From Gammaproteobacteria bacterium (lineage in GTDB: Bacteria > Pseudomonadota > Gammaproteobacteria > SZUA-229), in NCBI GenBank assembly GCA_023136715.1, contig JAGLQT010000033.1, positions 1-14,086 on the forward strand: a DNA stretch of 14,086 nucleotides, in the 5' to 3' direction. This document shows positions 1 to 6,951 of this stretch, in pieces. The stretch's first letter is position 1. Each line of letters opens with the position of its first letter. Position numbers and translations under genes: made by a program. The notes beneath the pieces were generated by a model, which was not told the origin of the DNA, searched no databases, and saw only the letters and a program-made list of their open reading frames with translations.

Positions 1-1208
1 GCAATACGGCGTTTGCGTGAACCTTTGATGATATCTGGAAACTTACGCTCTTTCGGCGTCATCGAATTCACAATCGCGATCATGCGACGGATTTCACGAT
101 CATTGACCTGATCTTTGATCTTCTCAGACATACCACCCATGCCGGGCATTTTGTCGATGAGACCACTCATACCACCCATGTTCTGCATTTGCTCAAACTG
201 TTCTTTGAGGTCATTAAAATCGAAACTCTTACCCTTCTTGAGCTTCTTGGCCAGCTTTTCAGCTTTGGAGTGGTCGACCTTGGCCTGAACCTCTTCAACC
301 AGTGAGAGCACGTCACCCATATCCAGAATACGCGAGGCAACGCGATCGGGATGGAACGGCTCGAGCGCGTCGATCTTCTCACCTGAACCCATGAACTTGA
401 TGGGTTTGCCAGTAATCTGGCGAATCGAGAGCGCGGCACCGCCACGGGCATCACCGTCTGTTTTGGTGAGTATGACACCGGTTAATGGCAGAGCTTCATC
501 AAATGCATGCGCGGTGTTAGCGGCATCCTGACCGGTCATACTATCGACCACAAACAGGGTTTCGACTGGATTGACTGCAGCATGAACCTGCTGAATTTCG
601 GCCATCATTTCAGCATCGATATGCAAACGACCGGCGGTATCCACTAGCACCACATCGATATGATGATTGCGTGCGTACTCAAGTGCTGACCTGGCTATAT
701 CCGTCGGTTTCTGATCAACGCTGCTAGGGAAAAACTCAGCACCCACCTGCCCAGCCAGTGTTTTTAACTGCTCAATCGCCGCTGGTCGGTAAATATCACA
801 ACTCACCAGCAATGTTGATTTCTTCTCGCGCTCCTGTAGTAGTTTGGAGAGTTTGGCAACGGTGGTGGTTTTACCCGCACCCTGCAAACCGGCCATGAGA
901 ATAACCGCGGGAGGCTGCGCGGCCAGGTTGAGCTTTTCGTTCTGCTCGCCCATGACCTTGACCAGCTCTTGCTGAACGATGCTAATGAACACCTGGCCCG
1001 GTTTCAGGCTGGTGAGTACTTCCTCGCCTAATGCGCGCTGTTTTACTTCGTCGATAAATGTTCGCACTACTGCCAGCGCGACATCGGCTTCGAGCAGGGC
1101 GCGACGCACATCGCGCAGGGCATCTTCTATATTGGCTTCGGTTAATCGGCCCTGCCCGCGTATTTTCTGGGCGGTGGAGGCCAGACGTTCACTAAGTCCG
1201 TCAAACAT
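1..1208 (-). CDS. ffh: Signal recognition particle protein Ffh (SRP54 homologue), C-terminus cut by window edge
   Basis: This is the GTPase subunit of the signal recognition particle. It binds 4.5S RNA and signal sequences of nascent membrane proteins and docks with FtsY at the inner membrane. I translated the minus strand from the ATG at 1208. It opens MFDGLSERL, followed by the N domain (about 1-95). The G domain carries GLQGAGKTT (P-loop, about 107-115), DTAGR (190-194) and TKTDGDARGG (from 248). The methionine-rich M domain starts with repeated MGGM/PGM motifs, and the frame is still open at base 1. About 402 codons are present against a usual length near 450, so roughly the last 50 residues lie outside. 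An AGGTGA ribosome site sits at 1212-1217, just before the ATG. The gene lies 63 bases downstream of the phosphodiesterase-like gene on the same strand. In E. coli ffh is likewise divergent from ypjD. Identification is firm. Confidence 0.98.
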   Translation of the reverse strand, partial: MFDGLSERLASTAQKIRGQGRLTEANIEDALRDVRRALLEADVALAVVRTFIDEVKQRALGEEVLTSLKPGQVFISIVQQELVKVMGEQNEKLNLAAQPPAVILMAGLQGAGKTTTVAKLSKLLQEREKKSTLLVSCDIYRPAAIEQLKTLAGQVGAEFFPSSVDQKPTDIARSALEYARNHHIDVVLVDTAGRLHIDAEMMAEIQQVHAAVNPVETLFVVDSMTGQDAANTAHAFDEALPLTGVILTKTDGDARGGAALSIRQITGKPIKFMGSGEKIDALEPFHPDRVASRILDMGDVLSLVEEVQAKVDHSKAEKLAKKLKKGKSFDFNDLKEQFEQMQNMGGMSGLIDKMPGMGGMSEKIKDQVNDREIRRMIAIVNSMTPKERKFPDIIKGSRKRRI

Positions 1209-1270
1209 GTTTCACCTAAAATTTAGCATTAATATTGAATTTAACGTGCCGCTTGTATCGGCAGAAGGGC

Positions 1271-1276
1271 ATTATA
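1271..1276 (-). promoter_or_regulatory. Candidate -10 box for ffh
   Basis: On the minus strand these bases read TATAAT, a perfect sigma70 -10 hexamer. They overlap the stop codon of the upstream phosphodiesterase-like gene. A start near base 1264 would give a leader of about 55 bases before ffh. No good -35 hexamer is visible at 16-18 bases; the best is a poor TAAAGA. It may be a weak or activated promoter giving ffh its own transcription, or chance in AT-rich DNA. Confidence 0.35.
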
Positions 1277-2060
1277 ACTTAAAACGATCGTCGCTCTTTA
1301 GTTGATGCAACTTCCAGTCCGGCAGGGCTTCCTGACATTCTTTCATGATACGCTTTTCATCACCCGGTTTGAGATGGGAAATACAGACCTTAGGACGATG
1401 CTTTAATTTAGGTAAATCTTCAGCCAGTGTTTTCGGACAATAATGGCGAGCTAGTTCGGCCAGTTCGGCATCTTTATTAGCGAATGCCGATTCCACAAAA
1501 AACAAATCTAGATTATCGTGTTTGTTCAATGCAGCCCATAAAGTGTTATTCGTGTTGGTGTCACCACTGAAGGCAAATGATTTAGCCTGCGATTCCACGC
1601 GATAAGCAACACCTGGCACAGCATGGTTAACCCTGATCATTTCAATGCTACGACCTTTTATTTCCAGTGTACTGCCCTTGGTCATGGCTTTTAGCTTTAG
1701 TACGGCATTGGATTTTTTAGGCAGAACTGTGAAATCTGGCCAGATCGTCCAGTTAAAAATATGCTCCCTCAGCGCCTTAATCGTGCTGCGCTCAGCATGC
1801 ACGGTAATGGGCTGCCCCACTAGTTTATCAAACAGGGTATCCGCTAATAGAGCGATCGAGCAGACATGGTCAAGATGGGAATGGGTGATAAAAATATGCT
1901 TGATGCGCTGCATTTCCCTGATACTAAGATCACCAACACCGGTGCCAGCATCGATTAGAATATCATCATCGATCAGAAACGAGGTGGTTGCCACACCTTT
2001 GGCAATGCCGCCACTACATCCAAGCACGCGGATTTTCAATTTATCACCTTTTTTGCTCAT
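1272..2060 (-). CDS. Metallo-beta-lactamase-fold hydrolase, class II 3',5'-cyclic-nucleotide phosphodiesterase-like
   Basis: This is a 262-residue cytoplasmic protein with no signal peptide. All the metal ligands of a two-zinc metallo-beta-lactamase fold are visible: HSHLDH at 60-65, His146 (VNHAVPG), Asp167 (FSGDTN) and His229 (ISHLKPGD). The HSHLDH block followed by hydrophobic residues resembles the signature of class II cyclic-nucleotide phosphodiesterases, so cAMP hydrolysis is a reasonable guess. RNase Z-like and other hydrolases of this superfamily share the same ligands, so the substrate is inferred. The ATG at 2060 is chosen because the family begins with a short strand (KIRVLGCSGG) right after it. 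No clear Shine-Dalgarno site precedes it. It is the first gene of a minus-strand pair with ffh and is divergent from ypjD. Confidence 0.8.
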   Translation of the reverse strand: MSKKGDKLKIRVLGCSGGIAKGVATTSFLIDDDILIDAGTGVGDLSIREMQRIKHIFITHSHLDHVCSIALLADTLFDKLVGQPITVHAERSTIKALREHIFNWTIWPDFTVLPKKSNAVLKLKAMTKGSTLEIKGRSIEMIRVNHAVPGVAYRVESQAKSFAFSGDTNTNNTLWAALNKHDNLDLFFVESAFANKDAELAELARHYCPKTLAEDLPKLKHRPKVCISHLKPGDEKRIMKECQEALPDWKLHQLKSDDRFKL

Positions 2061-2132
2061 TTCTGTTTCTGTCGCATGATGCTAACATGACACCCAGCTG
2101 TTGTTAAAGTCATCGTCGTAATAATGAAATAT

Positions 2133-2160
2133 TTGCCAAAAAATAAAGATACCGTATAGA
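2133..2160 (+). promoter_or_regulatory. Candidate sigma70 promoter for ypjD (-corB-radA)
   Basis: TTGCCA (2133-2138) and TATAGA (2155-2160) are 16 bases apart, each a near match to the sigma70 boxes. The predicted start point falls at about 2166-2168, practically on the ypjD ATG. The transcript would therefore be leaderless or nearly so, consistent with the absence of any Shine-Dalgarno sequence before that ATG. This is pattern matching only; another start further upstream is possible. Confidence 0.4.
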
Positions 2161-2165
2161 CAAAC

Positions 2166-2972
2166 ATGAACATAATTATTGCCGCGCTCATCGCCACTAC
2201 ACTTTATCTCCTGTGCACACTTGGGTTTTTGTTGCGCCTGCGACAATACCCTGAATTAAAAAGTCTAAGCAAGCACATATTACTAGCACCGGGCTTTCTG
2301 GCCCTGGCCGCTCACAGCTTTATTCTTTACAGCACCATGATTAACCCTGTCGGCATCAATTTTGGTTTTTATAGCAGCCTGTCACTGATCAGTGCCAGCA
2401 TCACGCTTCTAATATTAGTTTCTTCTATAAGACACCCTATTGAAATTATAGGCATCATGATCATGCCTGTCGCCGCATTAATGATCATCATGGACACACT
2501 GCAATCCAGCAGTCACATCATTGCCACAGGCGCCTCCGACGGCCTGCTATTTCACATCATGGCGTCAATCATTGCCTACAGCATTCTAGGACTTGCAGCC
2601 GCCTACGCCATCGTACTCTCAGTACAAAATAGCTTCTTGCATCGTCATCAACCAGGTGGTTTTATTCGACTCCTACCGCCCTTAAGGACCATGGAATCCC
2701 TGTTATTTGAAACCATTACTATTGGCTTTATTTGTCTGAGCATTGCCCTCGCCAGCGGCCTTATTTTTCTTGAAAATATTTTTGCACAACACCTGGTTCA
2801 TAAAACCGCACTGTCGATTTTTGCCTGGATCGTTTTTGGCATACTACTATTTGGCCACTGGTTTATCGGCTGGCGTGGACGCACTGCCATTCGCTGGACA
2901 CTCGGCGGATTTTTCAGTTTAATGCTGGCTTACTTCGGCAGTAAATTTGTACTCGAAGTACTTTTAACCTAG
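2166..2972 (+). CDS. ypjD: Inner-membrane protein YpjD, CcsA-like cytochrome c assembly family
   Basis: This 268-residue, strongly hydrophobic protein has about eight predicted membrane segments, the first at roughly residues 3-24. The C-terminal half shows family features: a conserved His in LLFHIMASIIAY, a second in LVHKTALSIFAW, and the closing GWRGRTAIRW...LGGF block. It belongs to the cytochrome c assembly/CcsA membrane family. However, I do not see the tryptophan-rich WWD heme-handling motif of true CcsA/CcmF proteins, so heme export should not be assumed and its actual role is unknown. The position beside ffh and before corB matches ypjD in E. coli and many gammaproteobacteria. There is no visible ribosome-binding site, but the start fits the first membrane helix. 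Confidence 0.88.
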   Translation: MNIIIAALIATTLYLLCTLGFLLRLRQYPELKSLSKHILLAPGFLALAAHSFILYSTMINPVGINFGFYSSLSLISASITLLILVSSIRHPIEIIGIMIMPVAALMIIMDTLQSSSHIIATGASDGLLFHIMASIIAYSILGLAAAYAIVLSVQNSFLHRHQPGGFIRLLPPLRTMESLLFETITIGFICLSIALASGLIFLENIFAQHLVHKTALSIFAWIVFGILLFGHWFIGWRGRTAIRWTLGGFFSLMLAYFGSKFVLEVLLT

Positions 2973-3052
2973 AAATAGCGACTTCACTTGATCGTCATCA
3001 CTGATCGCATTACACATCAACCCCCAACAGTTATAGAAAGAGAACTTAATTC

Positions 3053-4366
3053 TTGAACGATATCTCAACCGGTATTCTCCTTATAGTACTCATAGTGCTC
3101 ATCCTGCTTTCGGCATTTTTCTCCGGATCAGAAACCGCATTGATGACGCTAAACCGTTATCGTTTAAAACATTTATCTGATGAAGGCCATCGCGGCGCAA
3201 AACTGGCGAGACGTTTATTAAATCGACCTGATCGTCTGCTCGGTCTAATTCTGCTCGGCAATAACTTCGTTAATATTCTTGCCTCCGCAATAGCAACAAT
3301 TATTGCACTGCGTCTTCATGGTGAAGCGGGCATCGCCATAGCCACCGGTTTGCTAACACTAACGATTTTAATTTTTGCTGAAGTCACACCCAAAACACTA
3401 GCTGCACTCAAGCCAGAAAAAGTCGCCTTTGTTGCCGCCTACATCTACACACCACTATTAAAAATTCTTTATCCATTTGTCTGGATGGTCAATGCTATTG
3501 CCAACCGCCTGCTGGCACTGGTTGGCGTGCACGCCGCTGAAGGCCAGAAAGACAAACTCAATGCCGATGAATTTCGTGCTGTGGTCAATGAAGCCAATCA
3601 AATCATTCCCGGCCAGCATACGGAAATGCTACTGCGTATTCTTGACCTCGAAAACACCAGCGTGGAAGACATCATGATTCCACGCAATGAAATTACCGGC
3701 ATTGATCTCACCGACGACTGGAATGACATAGAACGGCAAATCACACACAGCCAGCGCACACGCGTGCCTGTTTTTCATGACAGTATCGACCACACTGTCG
3801 GCGTAATTCATCTGCGCAAAGTACTTAATCTATTTGCCCGCGGCGAATTGAATCTTGATAGTGTCAAAGCTTTAATACGCAAAGCTTATTTTATTCCGGC
3901 GGGCACTTCACTAACCCGGCAATTACTCAACTTCCAGAAGAAAAAGCGCCGTTCTGCATTAGTCGTTGATGAATACGGCAGTATTCAGGGCCTGGTCACG
4001 CTGGAAGACATTCTGGAAGAAATTGTTGGTCGTTTCACCACCGATTCACCCACCCGTAATTTTGATATTCACACCCAGGAAGACGGTAGCTTTCTTGTTG
4101 ATGGCGGCACCCATATCCGCGATATCAATCGCAACATGAACTGGTCACTACCTCAGGGCGGCCCCAAAACTCTCAACGGTTTAATACTGGAACACATGGA
4201 AATGATTCCCGAACCTGGCACCAGTTTGCTGATTGAAAACTACTCAATTGAAATCATGCGCACCAGTAAAAATGCCGTGCAGTCGGTTCGCATAAAACCA
4301 TTACACAAAGACGAAGATGAATCAGATCAGGATGATGAATTCGTCGAAGATAAAGCCAGGGACTAA
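3053..4366 (+). CDS. corB: CorB/HlyC-CorC family membrane protein (DUF21 + CBS pair + CorC_HlyC)
   Basis: This is a 437-residue protein of the CorB/CNNM type. The family is linked to Mg2+ (and Co2+) transport or efflux at the inner membrane. The DUF21 membrane part (about 1-190) has the SAFFSGSETALMTLNRYRL signature and LGNNFVNILAS. A CBS pair follows (about 200-330: EDIMIPRNEI, then SALVVDEYGSIQGLVTLEDI with EEIVGRF). The C-terminal CorC_HlyC domain contains DGGTHIRDINR and PKTLNGLI. The tail is very acidic (DEDESDQDDEF). The start is a TTG at 3053 with purine-rich GAAAGAGA upstream. It is supported because the resulting N-terminus (xNDISTGILLIVLIV) lines up with that of E. coli YfjD as I remember it. 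It stops 10 bases before radA, so the two are probably co-transcribed. Confidence 0.93.
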   Translation: MNDISTGILLIVLIVLILLSAFFSGSETALMTLNRYRLKHLSDEGHRGAKLARRLLNRPDRLLGLILLGNNFVNILASAIATIIALRLHGEAGIAIATGLLTLTILIFAEVTPKTLAALKPEKVAFVAAYIYTPLLKILYPFVWMVNAIANRLLALVGVHAAEGQKDKLNADEFRAVVNEANQIIPGQHTEMLLRILDLENTSVEDIMIPRNEITGIDLTDDWNDIERQITHSQRTRVPVFHDSIDHTVGVIHLRKVLNLFARGELNLDSVKALIRKAYFIPAGTSLTRQLLNFQKKKRRSALVVDEYGSIQGLVTLEDILEEIVGRFTTDSPTRNFDIHTQEDGSFLVDGGTHIRDINRNMNWSLPQGGPKTLNGLILEHMEMIPEPGTSLLIENYSIEIMRTSKNAVQSVRIKPLHKDEDESDQDDEFVEDKARD

Positions 4367-4376
4367 ATAAACTCTA

Positions 4377-5750
4377 ATGGCTAAAGCAAAAATTCTTTAC
4401 GTCTGTAGCGGCTGCGGCAGCAGCCATTCAAAATGGGCCGGTCAATGCGGCGACTGTGGCGACTGGAACACCCTCATCGAAGGTGTTCCCGAAACCGGTG
4501 ACAAACGCTCGGGCTTCGCCGGCAAGAGCAACACCTCGGCGCGCATACAGCAACTCGAAGATGTAGAGATGGAAGCCGAAGCTCGAACCAGCACCGGTAT
4601 CAGCGAACTCGACCGCGTCCTCGGCGGCGGCCTGGTTCACGGCTCGGTGACATTAATCGGCGGCGATCCGGGCATTGGTAAGTCCACCTTACTAACTCAA
4701 ACACTGGCCGATATTTCTGGCTCTCTACCCAGCCTTTACGTCACCGGTGAAGAATCACTGCAACAGGTCAGCCTGCGTGCCAAACGTTTGGGGTTAGCTG
4801 AAAAAGGCTTACAACTACTTTCTGAAACTTGTGTGGAAAGCATTATCACCCTGGCTTCCAAAGCAAAACCCAAAGTCATGGTAATCGATTCCATCCAGAC
4901 CATTTACACTGAAACTTTACAGTCGGCACCGGGCGGCGTCGCACAGGTGCGCGAGAGCGCCGCACAGCTGGTGCGTTTCGCCAAACACACCGGCACCTCC
5001 TTATTTCTGGTCGGTCACGTCACAAAAGAAGGTACGCTGGCCGGCCCTCGCGTACTGGAACACATGGTCGATACCGTACTCTATTTTGAAGGCGACCCCG
5101 GTGAACGCTATCGCATGATTCGCGCGGTCAAAAATCGTTTTGGCGCGGTCAACGAACTCGGTGTCTTCGCCATGACCGAAGAAGGCCTGAAAGCAGTCAG
5201 CAATCCTTCGGCAATTTTCCTGTCGCGCCACGAAAAACCCGTGCCGGGTAGCATCATCACCGTCACCCGCGAAGGCAGCCGCCCCATGCTGGTAGAACTA
5301 CAGGCATTAGTGGATGACAGTCACAGCTCCAATCCACGGCGAGTCAGCCTGGGCATGGATCCCAATCGCCTGAACATGTTGCTAGCCGTGATGCACCGAC
5401 ACGGAGGCATCGCCATGTATGATCAGGACGTCTTCATCAATGTCGTCGGCGGCGTTCGCCTCACTGAAACCTGCGCCGATACCGCACTGCTGCTCGCCGC
5501 CCTGTCCAGTTTTCGCGATAAACCACTGCCCACCAACGTATTCACCTTCGGCGAAATTGGTCTGGCCGGCGAAATACGTCCCGTCGCCAATGGCCAGGAA
5601 CGCTTACGCGAAGCTGCTAAACATGGCTTCAAAGTGGCGATTATTCCCAAGGCTAACCTTCCTAGAAAGAACGAAACCATCGATGGATTAACCATCATCC
5701 CCGTACAGCGCATCAGCGAATTGATGGAAGCGGCTATATCAATCAGTTAG
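4377..5750 (+). CDS. radA: DNA repair protein RadA (Sms), branch-migration ATPase
   Basis: RadA is a RecA-related cytoplasmic ATPase that helps process recombination intermediates. The 457 residues are close to the usual 460. An N-terminal four-cysteine zinc finger uses C10, C13, C24 and C27 (CSGCG...CGDCGDW). The Walker A GGDPGIGKS lies at 95-103 and the Walker B VMVID at 167-171. The RadA-specific KNRFG motif lies at 252-256. The C-terminal part is Lon-protease-like (about 285-457, with FGEIGLAGEIRPV). The ATG at 4377 directly precedes the zinc-finger region, as in the family. It lies 10 bases after corB and has no strong ribosome site, which suggests translational coupling or shared transcription. 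Confidence 0.97.
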   Translation: MAKAKILYVCSGCGSSHSKWAGQCGDCGDWNTLIEGVPETGDKRSGFAGKSNTSARIQQLEDVEMEAEARTSTGISELDRVLGGGLVHGSVTLIGGDPGIGKSTLLTQTLADISGSLPSLYVTGEESLQQVSLRAKRLGLAEKGLQLLSETCVESIITLASKAKPKVMVIDSIQTIYTETLQSAPGGVAQVRESAAQLVRFAKHTGTSLFLVGHVTKEGTLAGPRVLEHMVDTVLYFEGDPGERYRMIRAVKNRFGAVNELGVFAMTEEGLKAVSNPSAIFLSRHEKPVPGSIITVTREGSRPMLVELQALVDDSHSSNPRRVSLGMDPNRLNMLLAVMHRHGGIAMYDQDVFINVVGGVRLTETCADTALLLAALSSFRDKPLPTNVFTFGEIGLAGEIRPVANGQERLREAAKHGFKVAIIPKANLPRKNETIDGLTIIPVQRISELMEAAISIS

Positions 5751-5761
5751 AATGCATCTCC

Positions 5762-5775
5762 TAAATTTAAATTTA
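5762..5775. repeat. AT-only perfect palindrome before xseB
   Basis: TAAATTTAAATTTA is a perfect 14-base palindrome in the 56-base radA-xseB gap. Directly adjoining is TTTAAT (5772-5777), a 5/6 match to a -10 box, with TTAGAA 19 bases upstream as a poor -35. It could mark a promoter region for xseB-ispA-dxs, or may just be AT-rich spacer. Confidence 0.25.
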
Positions 5776-5794
5776 ATACTCCGCATTAATACCC

Positions 5795-5798
5795 GAGG
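5795..5798 (+). promoter_or_regulatory. Ribosome-binding site of xseB
   Basis: GAGG sits eight bases before the ATG at 5807, the expected distance, and fixes the start of the short xseB gene. Confidence 0.6.
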
Positions 5799-5806
5799 CG
5801 CCATTC

Positions 5807-6037
5807 ATGGCCAAGAAAAAGATAAATTTTGAAAAATCGCTGTCCGAACTCGAAACGCTGGTTGAAGAGATGGAACAGGGAGATTTAAGCCTTGAGGAAT
5901 CATTGCAGCACTTTGAAAAAGGCATTGGTTTGACCACAGAATGCCAACAGGCATTGCAAAGCGCTGAACTTAAAGTTCAGGAACTGGTTGAGAAAAACGG
6001 CAAAGTTCTGGAAAAAGACTTCGATCTAAAGGATTAA
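5807..6037 (+). CDS. xseB: Exodeoxyribonuclease VII small subunit XseB
   Basis: This 76-residue acidic, helical protein is the small subunit of exonuclease VII. Several copies bind one XseA to degrade single-stranded DNA in repair. The family signature is plain: FEKSLSELETLVEEMEQGDLSLEESLQHFEKGIGL, followed by a second helix rich in Gln, Glu and Leu (ECQQALQSAELKVQEL). The length is near the family norm of about 80. The start has a GAGG site. It stands 12 bases before ispA, in the xseB-ispA-dxs order known from E. coli. The large subunit xseA is not in this window. Confidence 0.96.
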   Translation: MAKKKINFEKSLSELETLVEEMEQGDLSLEESLQHFEKGIGLTTECQQALQSAELKVQELVEKNGKVLEKDFDLKD

Positions 6038-6049
6038 GCTAGACACCTA

Positions 6050-6949
6050 ATGCCCCACTCCAGTCAACTACAGTCTTTTATGAACAGCAGCCAGCAGCGG
6101 GTTAATCTCGCTCTGGAAAACTGCCTGAAAAGCATGCCCGGCCCTGATCCAAAATTAGCCGAAGCCATGTTTTATTCACTGACGGGTGATGGTAAACGCA
6201 TCCGTCCCGTTCTGGTCTATGCTGCGGGCAATGCGACCGGCTCCAGTGATAACCGGTTAGACACCCCGGCCTGCGCAGTAGAAATGATCCATGCTTTTTC
6301 ACTCATCCATGATGACTTACCCGCCATGGATGACGACGATTTACGCCGTGGGCGCGCCACCTGCCACAAGGCTTTTGATGAAGCAACAGCGATACTGGCT
6401 GGCGATGCCCTGCAAACCATGGCCTTTGAAATTCTTAGCCGTGATAATACAGACTTATCTGGCGGGCAACGCCTAAAAATGATTACACAGTTGAGCAAGG
6501 CGACCGGCGCCCAGGGCATGACCGGTGGCCAGGCCATTGATTTAGCCGCCGTCGGCAACAATCTCACACTGCAACAGCTGGAAGCCATGCATGGCCTCAA
6601 AACCGGTGCGCTGATACGAGCCAGTGTTTTACTGGGCGGCCTGTGCAACCCTGAGACCACCGACACCGAACTCGATATGCTCGACAAATACGCGCATTGC
6701 ATCGGCCTGTGCTTCCAGATACAGGATGATATTCTCGATGTCATTGGTGATACCGAAACCCTGGGCAAGCCTCAGGGCTCGGATCAGCAACAGGAAAAAC
6801 CAACTTACCCCGCTCTTCTGGGACTGGAAGCAGCCAGGCAACGCGCGCAAGAACAGCACGATCTGGCCATCGAGCATCTTGCCCCCTTTGGCGAAAAAGC
6901 CAACACACTACGCCAGATAGCCGATTACATCATCGAGAGAAACTTCTGA
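6050..6949 (+). CDS. ispA: Farnesyl diphosphate synthase (short-chain polyprenyl synthase) IspA
   Basis: IspA condenses dimethylallyl diphosphate with two isopentenyl diphosphates to geranyl and then farnesyl diphosphate, feeding undecaprenyl phosphate and quinone side chains. The 299 residues equal the E. coli length. The first aspartate-rich motif is DDLPAMDDDDLRRG (88-101) and the second is QDDILD (225-230). GDGKRIRP (46-53) is the substrate-binding block, and TGALIR and YPALLGLE are also typical. The two-residue insertion within DDxxxxD is normal for bacterial FPP synthases. The ATG at 6050 gives a family-like N-terminus; an in-frame ATG at 6080 is a less likely alternative. It is separated from dxs by two bases. 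Product chain length is inferred from family resemblance. Confidence 0.95.
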   Translation: MPHSSQLQSFMNSSQQRVNLALENCLKSMPGPDPKLAEAMFYSLTGDGKRIRPVLVYAAGNATGSSDNRLDTPACAVEMIHAFSLIHDDLPAMDDDDLRRGRATCHKAFDEATAILAGDALQTMAFEILSRDNTDLSGGQRLKMITQLSKATGAQGMTGGQAIDLAAVGNNLTLQQLEAMHGLKTGALIRASVLLGGLCNPETTDTELDMLDKYAHCIGLCFQIQDDILDVIGDTETLGKPQGSDQQQEKPTYPALLGLEAARQRAQEQHDLAIEHLAPFGEKANTLRQIADYIIERNF

Positions 6950-6951
6950 TC

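Noticed and set aside
167..478. Open frame of 103 codons on the minus strand inside ffh
   Set aside because: It lies in another frame of the same strand as ffh, whose translation shows intact GTPase and M-domain motifs; its composition (Ser/Arg rich) is that of an out-of-frame reading.
979..1305. Plus-strand open frame of 108 codons antisense to ffh and the intergenic gap
   Set aside because: It overlaps the conserved N domain of ffh on the opposite strand, and its Ser/Arg/Thr-rich translation matches nothing.
1645..2079. Plus-strand open frame of 144 codons antisense to the phosphodiesterase-like gene
   Set aside because: The minus-strand protein has every metal ligand of its family; the antisense reading has no recognisable motif.
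6217..6768. A 183-codon open frame on the minus strand inside ispA
   Set aside because: It is antisense to a complete, well-conserved ispA, rich in Ser, Pro, Arg and Cys, and resembles no protein family. It is a shadow of the coding strand.
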